Assembly (NCBI RefSeq): GCF_003148685.1
Contig: NZ_QGGR01000032.1
Location: 46,093 to 110,092, forward strand
Direction: 5' to 3'
DNA from: Actinoplanes xinjiangensis
GTDB taxonomy: Bacteria; Actinomycetota; Actinomycetes; Mycobacteriales; Micromonosporaceae
DNA: 64,000 nt
Shown here: one piece after another, positions 59,925-64,000 of the stretch
Position numbering within the stretch: position 1 is the first letter of the stretch
How the letters are laid out: each line of letters opens with the position of its first letter
Position numbers and translations under genes: made by a program
Notes under the pieces: generated by a model
Told to the model about the DNA's origin: nothing
Seen by the model: the letters and a program-made list of their open reading frames with translations, nothing else
Databases searched by the model: none

Positions 59925-60971
59925 TCACTCGGTGGGCCAGTCGAGGAGACGGGCACCGAGCACGGCGGCATCGAGGGTGAAACGTTGGGTGGGCTCGGCG
60001 GGGTGGTAGCCGGTGAGCGCACGGATGCGGTCGAGTCGGTAGGTGACGGCACGTACGGACAGGTGCATCTGCCGTGCGGTGGCGGTGTAGTTGCCGTGGT
60101 TGTCGAACAGCACGGCAAGGGTGTCCAGGTAGGGCCGCGCACCGCCACGGGCGGTGGCCAGCGGGCCCAGCACGGTGGTGACCAGGTCGATGATGGCGTC
60201 ACGGTCGCGTAGCAGTACGGGGAAGACCAGCAGGTCAGCGGCATTGAGTATCGGTGTGGTGAAGCCGAGACGCCCAGCGTGCTCGAGCGTGTTGTGGGCC
60301 TCGTCCAGAGAGGTGGCCAATCCCTGAAGCCCGGGATGCGTGCGGCCGACGCCGATCTGCCATCGCCCGGCACCGAGTTCGGACAGCAGCCGGTGCGCCA
60401 GTTCGGCGCTGAGGCCGCGCAGCCCGCCGGCGCTGATGCACACCAGGTCGCCGTTGCGCAGAGTGGTGAGGGTGTTGCCTTCACCGAAGCGGGCGGCGAG
60501 GCCGGCGTCGATGCGGTGCACGATGTCCGGCGTCAGGCCTTCGGCGCGGGCGACGAGGACGGTGTGGGCGGCGGACAGGCGGATGCCGTAACGGTGGGCA
60601 CGTTCGGCGAGACGGCCGGGATCGGTGCGCCCGGTGAGCAGGTCGTTGACGAAGGCGGTGCGCTGGGTGTCGTGCCGGTCGAGTTCGGCGCGGGTCTGTT
60701 CCGCGTAGCCGGTGAGAGCCGCCGACAGCAGGGCGCGAGTCGTACCGAAGGGGTCCTGGATGCGGCTCTGAGCCGTTGCGGCAGTGCCGGGGTGAGCTGC
60801 GTTCCACCATGCGGCGCCGGCGGCGAGGGCCCCGTCGACCAGTTCGTGCACGTGCAGGCCCTGGTCTGCGGCGCGGGCGCCGAGGCGGGCTGCCTCCTGC
60901 GACGCCCGGCCGTCGGCCGGGCCGTGCAGCAGAGCGGTCCAGGCGTCGGCGAACCAGGCATGGTCGTTCAT
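59925..60971 (-). CDS. PucR/CdaR-type transcriptional regulator
   Basis: A 348-residue regulator. ATG 60971 is chosen because GAAGGA lies 6 bases upstream (the ATG at 60977 abuts it). A helical N-terminal region, a GGDEF-like degenerate domain (TVLVARAEGLTPDI, GNGDLVCISAGG), and a C-terminal PucR HTH (LAVLFDNHGNYTATARQMHL, then SVRAVTYRLDRIRALTG). It lies immediately downstream of the ABC-2 exporter genes on the same strand, so may belong to that unit and control it. Confidence 0.87.
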   Translation of the reverse strand: MNDHAWFADAWTALLHGPADGRASQEAARLGARAADQGLHVHELVDGALAAGAAWWNAAHPGTAATAQSRIQDPFGTTRALLSAALTGYAEQTRAELDRHDTQRTAFVNDLLTGRTDPGRLAERAHRYGIRLSAAHTVLVARAEGLTPDIVHRIDAGLAARFGEGNTLTTLRNGDLVCISAGGLRGLSAELAHRLLSELGAGRWQIGVGRTHPGLQGLATSLDEAHNTLEHAGRLGFTTPILNAADLLVFPVLLRDRDAIIDLVTTVLGPLATARGGARPYLDTLAVLFDNHGNYTATARQMHLSVRAVTYRLDRIRALTGYHPAEPTQRFTLDAAVLGARLLDWPTE

Positions 60972-61015
60972 CGGCATTCCTTCGGGCGTGCTCGGTGAGG
61001 TGCGCACCGGGCCGG

Positions 61016-61781
61016 TCAGACGCCGACGTCGCGCCGGTCGAACAGGACGACGCCGATCGCTGTGGTCACCACGCCGACGGCGGTGAGTGTGAGCAAGGCC
61101 CCCGGGTGCCAGCCGGTGTGCAGCGGATCAGTGCCGATGAAGTAGTGGAACGGCGACAGCCATCGCAGCCATCCGAGGCCGTCGGCCATGCCGCTGATGG
61201 CGTTGGCCATGTAGGTGGCGACGGCCAGCACTCCGGTCACCGCGAGCACGGTGGCACGCTTTCCGGTAACCGCGCCGACAAGAAATCCGATGCCGGTGAA
61301 GCACCACACCAGAGCGACGAGCCCGGCCCCGGCGGCGGCCACGTTCGACAGCGCGATGTCCAAGCCGATGGCCGGAACGAGAAGCAAGAGCAGCAGCCCG
61401 GGAAGTGCCGCCACCACGGTGACGGCCGCTGCGGTGGCGGCCAGTCGCTGCCCGGCGAACGCCGGCCGGGACACCGGGTTGACGAGCAGCAGCTCCATGC
61501 CGCCGTCCTCCTCCGGACGGGCGATGGTCCGGGCGATCAGCGTGATCGCACACATCAGGACCAGCAACGGCCCGATCAGGCTGAAGATCGTCGCCTGCAG
61601 GTAGCCGGCCGGGGACAGCATGTCGGCGATGCCGAGGAAGTCGAGCATCCCCTGCGGCAGGGCCTCCTGTTTCAGCTGCGCCGCGCCTTGGAACTGGCTG
61701 TAGAAGCCGGTGTAGACGGTGGTGAACGCGGCGACGCCGACGGCCCAGCCGATCAGTGCGCGGCGGTCGTCGCGCCAGGTC

Positions 61782-61804
<23 letters not shown>
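61016..61804 (-). CDS. ABC-2 type exporter permease
   Basis: A 262-residue membrane protein. ATG 61804 lies within the 3' end of the ATPase gene (23-base overlap). About six helices (AVGVAAFTTVYTGFYSQF, LIGPLLVLMCAITLIARTIA, AGAGLVALVWCFTGIGFLVG, LTLTAVGVVTTAIGVVLF). The EEDGGMELLLVNPVSR loop is typical of ABC-2 permeases such as multidrug or lantibiotic exporters. It pairs with the preceding ATPase. Confidence 0.9.
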
Positions 61805-62708
<904 letters not shown>

Positions 62709-62774
62709 GTCCCTATCCTCGCGACCGGCGCCTATCGGAATCCAGGCGGTGATCCGGCTGACATCCGCCGTAGC

Positions 62775-62795
62775 GGTTGCCGGAATCCGGCAACC
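62775..62795. terminator. Short perfect hairpin ahead of the ABC exporter operon
   Basis: Arms GGTTGCCGG (62775-62783) and CCGGCAACC (62787-62795) with a 3-base loop. It may be an operator, or a terminator between the kdpE remnant and the exporter operon on the minus strand. Confidence 0.55.
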
Positions 62796-62826
62796 GGCCG
62801 CGCCGGATATGGAGCGTTGCACGAGG

Positions 62827-62901
62827 TCGACGGGCCTGCAGGTTGATTCGCAGCGCGCGGACGAGTGGGGGTTCGTCGTCGACGACCAGGAGGCGGGTCA
62901 T
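62827..62901 (-). pseudogene. kdpE: 5' end of a kdpE-type response regulator gene
   Basis: ATG 62901 starts MTRLLVVDDEPPLVRALRIN, then LQARR, which is the usual N-terminus of KdpE and similar OmpR-family regulators. After 25 codons similarity stops abruptly and the rest of the receiver and DNA-binding domains is absent. The start overlaps the stop of the kdpD fragment (ATGA), as in intact kdpDE operons. Confidence 0.7.
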
Positions 62902-63041
62902 GCGAGGTTCCGGACGGGCAGGGTGAGGATCATGGTGAGGCCCCCGCCGGGAGTGTGATCGGGTTCGAGAGTGCCTCCCATCGCTTCGGTGAGTCCCCGC
63001 GCCAGGGCCAGGCCGAGACCGACGCCGGTGTCGTTGTCATC
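62898..63041 (-). pseudogene. kdpD: 3' end of a kdpD-type sensor kinase gene
   Basis: The frame ending at TGA 62898-62900 encodes DNDTGVGLGLALARGLTEAM, then GGGLTMILTLPVRN, the G2 box and end of the ATPase domain of KdpD. The homology is cut at about 63041, right where the transposon-like hairpin begins. The rest of the kinase is not in the window. Confidence 0.7.
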
Positions 63042-63048
63042 AGATTCC

Positions 63049-63090
63049 TTCCGTGGATACTCCGGCCTTCAGGCCGGGGAGGAAACGGAA
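63049..63090 (+). mobile_element. Hairpin at the presumed left end of a TnpB element
   Basis: Inner arms CCGGCCT/AGGCCGG (63062-63068 and 63071-63077) with outer arms TTCCGT/ACGGAA (63049-63054 and 63085-63090). Such subterminal hairpins mark the ends of IS200/IS605-type elements. It separates the kdpD fragment from the tnpB gene. Confidence 0.5.
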
Positions 63091-63198
63091 TGCCCTGCGG
63101 AGCAGGGCGGGGACAGTCGATTCGTCGGCACGGCGGGTCGGTGTCAGGGCGGCCGGCCCGTCGCGGGGGTGGTCGTACGGGTGTTCTATCCTTTGCGG

Positions 63199-64000
63199 AT
63201 GGTTGCGGGGGTGGAGCGTGGGTACCGGTACCGCTTCTATCCCACTGCGGCGCAGGCCGGATTGTTGACGCGGACGTTCGGGTGTGTGCGGCTGGTGTAC
63301 AACCTGGGGTTGCAGGCGCGTCGGGAGGCGTGGCAGCAGCGGCAGGAGACGCTCGGCTACCAGGCGACGTCGGCGTTGCTGACCGCCTGGAAGAAGACGG
63401 CTGAGTTCTCGTTTCTGACCGAGGTGTCGTGTGTGCCGTTGCAGCAGGCGCTGCGGCACCTGGACGTCGCCTACCAGAAGTTCTTCAACGGCGAATGCCG
63501 GTTTCCGCGGTTGAAGTCGCGCAAGAGATCGCGGCGGTCGGCGGAGTTCACCGCCAGCGCCTTCACCTACAAGCCGGGTGAGTTGCGGCTGGCGAAGCTG
63601 ATGGACGAGCCCCTCGCGGTGGTGTGGTCGAGGCCGCTGCCCGACGGTGCAGTGCCGTCCACGGTGACCGTGTCGCAGGACCGGGCGGGCCGCTGGTTCG
63701 TGTCGCTGCATGTCGTGGTGCCCGCTGTCACCGCCCCGGCCACCACGGCCATGGTCGGGGTCGACGCCGGGTTGAACCGGTTGCTGACCCTGTCGGACGG
63801 CACGACGGTCGACAACCCGCGGCAGGAGGCCCGGGAACGTGCCGCCCTGGTCCGGGCGCAGCGGAATCTGGCGCGTAAGGAGAAGGGCTCCCGCAATCGG
63901 GAGAAGGCGCGGGTGAAGGTGGCGCGGGTGCATGCCCGGATCGCTGACCGGCGTCGGGATGTGTTGCACCAGGTGACGACTCGGCTCGTGCGCGAGAACC
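63199..64000 (+). CDS. tnpB: TnpB (IS200/IS605-IS1341 type) RNA-guided nuclease, partial
   Basis: The frame from ATG 63199 (in-frame GTG at 63181) is open to the end of the window. It has the OrfB/TnpB N-terminus (GYRYRFYPTAAQAGLLTRTF), a helical segment WKKTAEFSFLTEV, then FPRLKSRKRS and the RuvC-I motif VGVDAGLNRLLTLSDG, whose Asp is catalytic in TnpB. Known relatives are guide-RNA-directed DNA nucleases from which Cas12 evolved. The rest of RuvC, the zinc finger and the guide-RNA region lie beyond the window. No tnpA is seen on this side. Confidence 0.9.
   Translation, partial: MVAGVERGYRYRFYPTAAQAGLLTRTFGCVRLVYNLGLQARREAWQQRQETLGYQATSALLTAWKKTAEFSFLTEVSCVPLQQALRHLDVAYQKFFNGECRFPRLKSRKRSRRSAEFTASAFTYKPGELRLAKLMDEPLAVVWSRPLPDGAVPSTVTVSQDRAGRWFVSLHVVVPAVTAPATTAMVGVDAGLNRLLTLSDGTTVDNPRQEARERAALVRAQRNLARKEKGSRNREKARVKVARVHARIADRRRDVLHQVTTRLVREN

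Overview
The window is high-GC actinomycete DNA, most likely from an Actinoplanes-type Micromonosporaceae. The best pointer is the minus-strand acylase at 3277-5640. As far as I recall that family, it matches the aculeacin A / echinocandin B acylase of Actinoplanes utahensis almost residue for residue, including its length (787 against about 786 residues). Genes are densely packed, GTG and TTG starts are common, and many operons are joined by 4-base start/stop overlaps.

Layout. 1-8.4 kb: fragments of a GH36-like glycosidase and of a cutinase/PET-hydrolase-like enzyme, an SDR oxidoreductase, a divergent HxlR regulator / QorB-like reductase pair, the acylase, and a copper-type envelope cluster (membrane protein, cupredoxin-like lipoprotein, CopC). 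8.5-18.6 kb: a CBM2-GH5 cellulase, then a run of short accessory genes (nucleotidyltransferase, S41 peptidase, Imm22-like, NADAR, zinc ribbon, YwqG-like, SnoaL-like, repeat proteins). 18.6-23.7 kb: a giant secreted ALF-repeat protein ending in an Ntox17-like toxin domain, with a candidate immunity gene just downstream across a strong hairpin. 24.6-28.1 kb: a cassette with a membrane thioredoxin (MauD-like), an ABC exporter, a 67-residue four-cysteine peptide, a signal peptidase and a decayed MauE-like gene. I read it as a disulfide-peptide maturation and export system. 28-32 kb: small metabolic genes mixed with VOC and DUF402 gene remnants. 32.3-34.8 kb: a STAS protein and an orphan PAS-GAF histidine kinase, divergent. 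35.4-40.3 kb: a four-gene peptide/nickel-type ABC importer whose two permeases are fused. 40.4-43.3 kb: an AAA-LuxR regulator with a broken paralogue piece just upstream. 43.6-48.5 kb: FAD monooxygenase, WYL regulator / epoxide hydrolase divergent pair, and a beta-propeller lipoprotein. 48.7-55.4 kb: a complete Wadjet (jetABCD) anti-plasmid defence operon. 55.5-62.7 kb: YdjM-like protein, KtrB/KtrA potassium uptake, DUF389 protein, PucR-type regulator and an ABC-2 exporter pair. 62.8-64 kb: the 5' end of kdpE and 3' end of kdpD left next to a TnpB transposon gene that runs off the window.

Two themes stand out. The first is conflict: Wadjet, the ALF/Ntox17 toxin with immunity-like genes, NADAR and TnpB. 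The second is gene decay: at least eight recognisable fragments (GH36, cutinase, SARP, MauE, VOC, DUF402, AAA-LuxR, KdpDE) lie between intact genes, several with both a frameshift and a truncation. All calls come from reading the sequence and from remembered family features; no database search was run.
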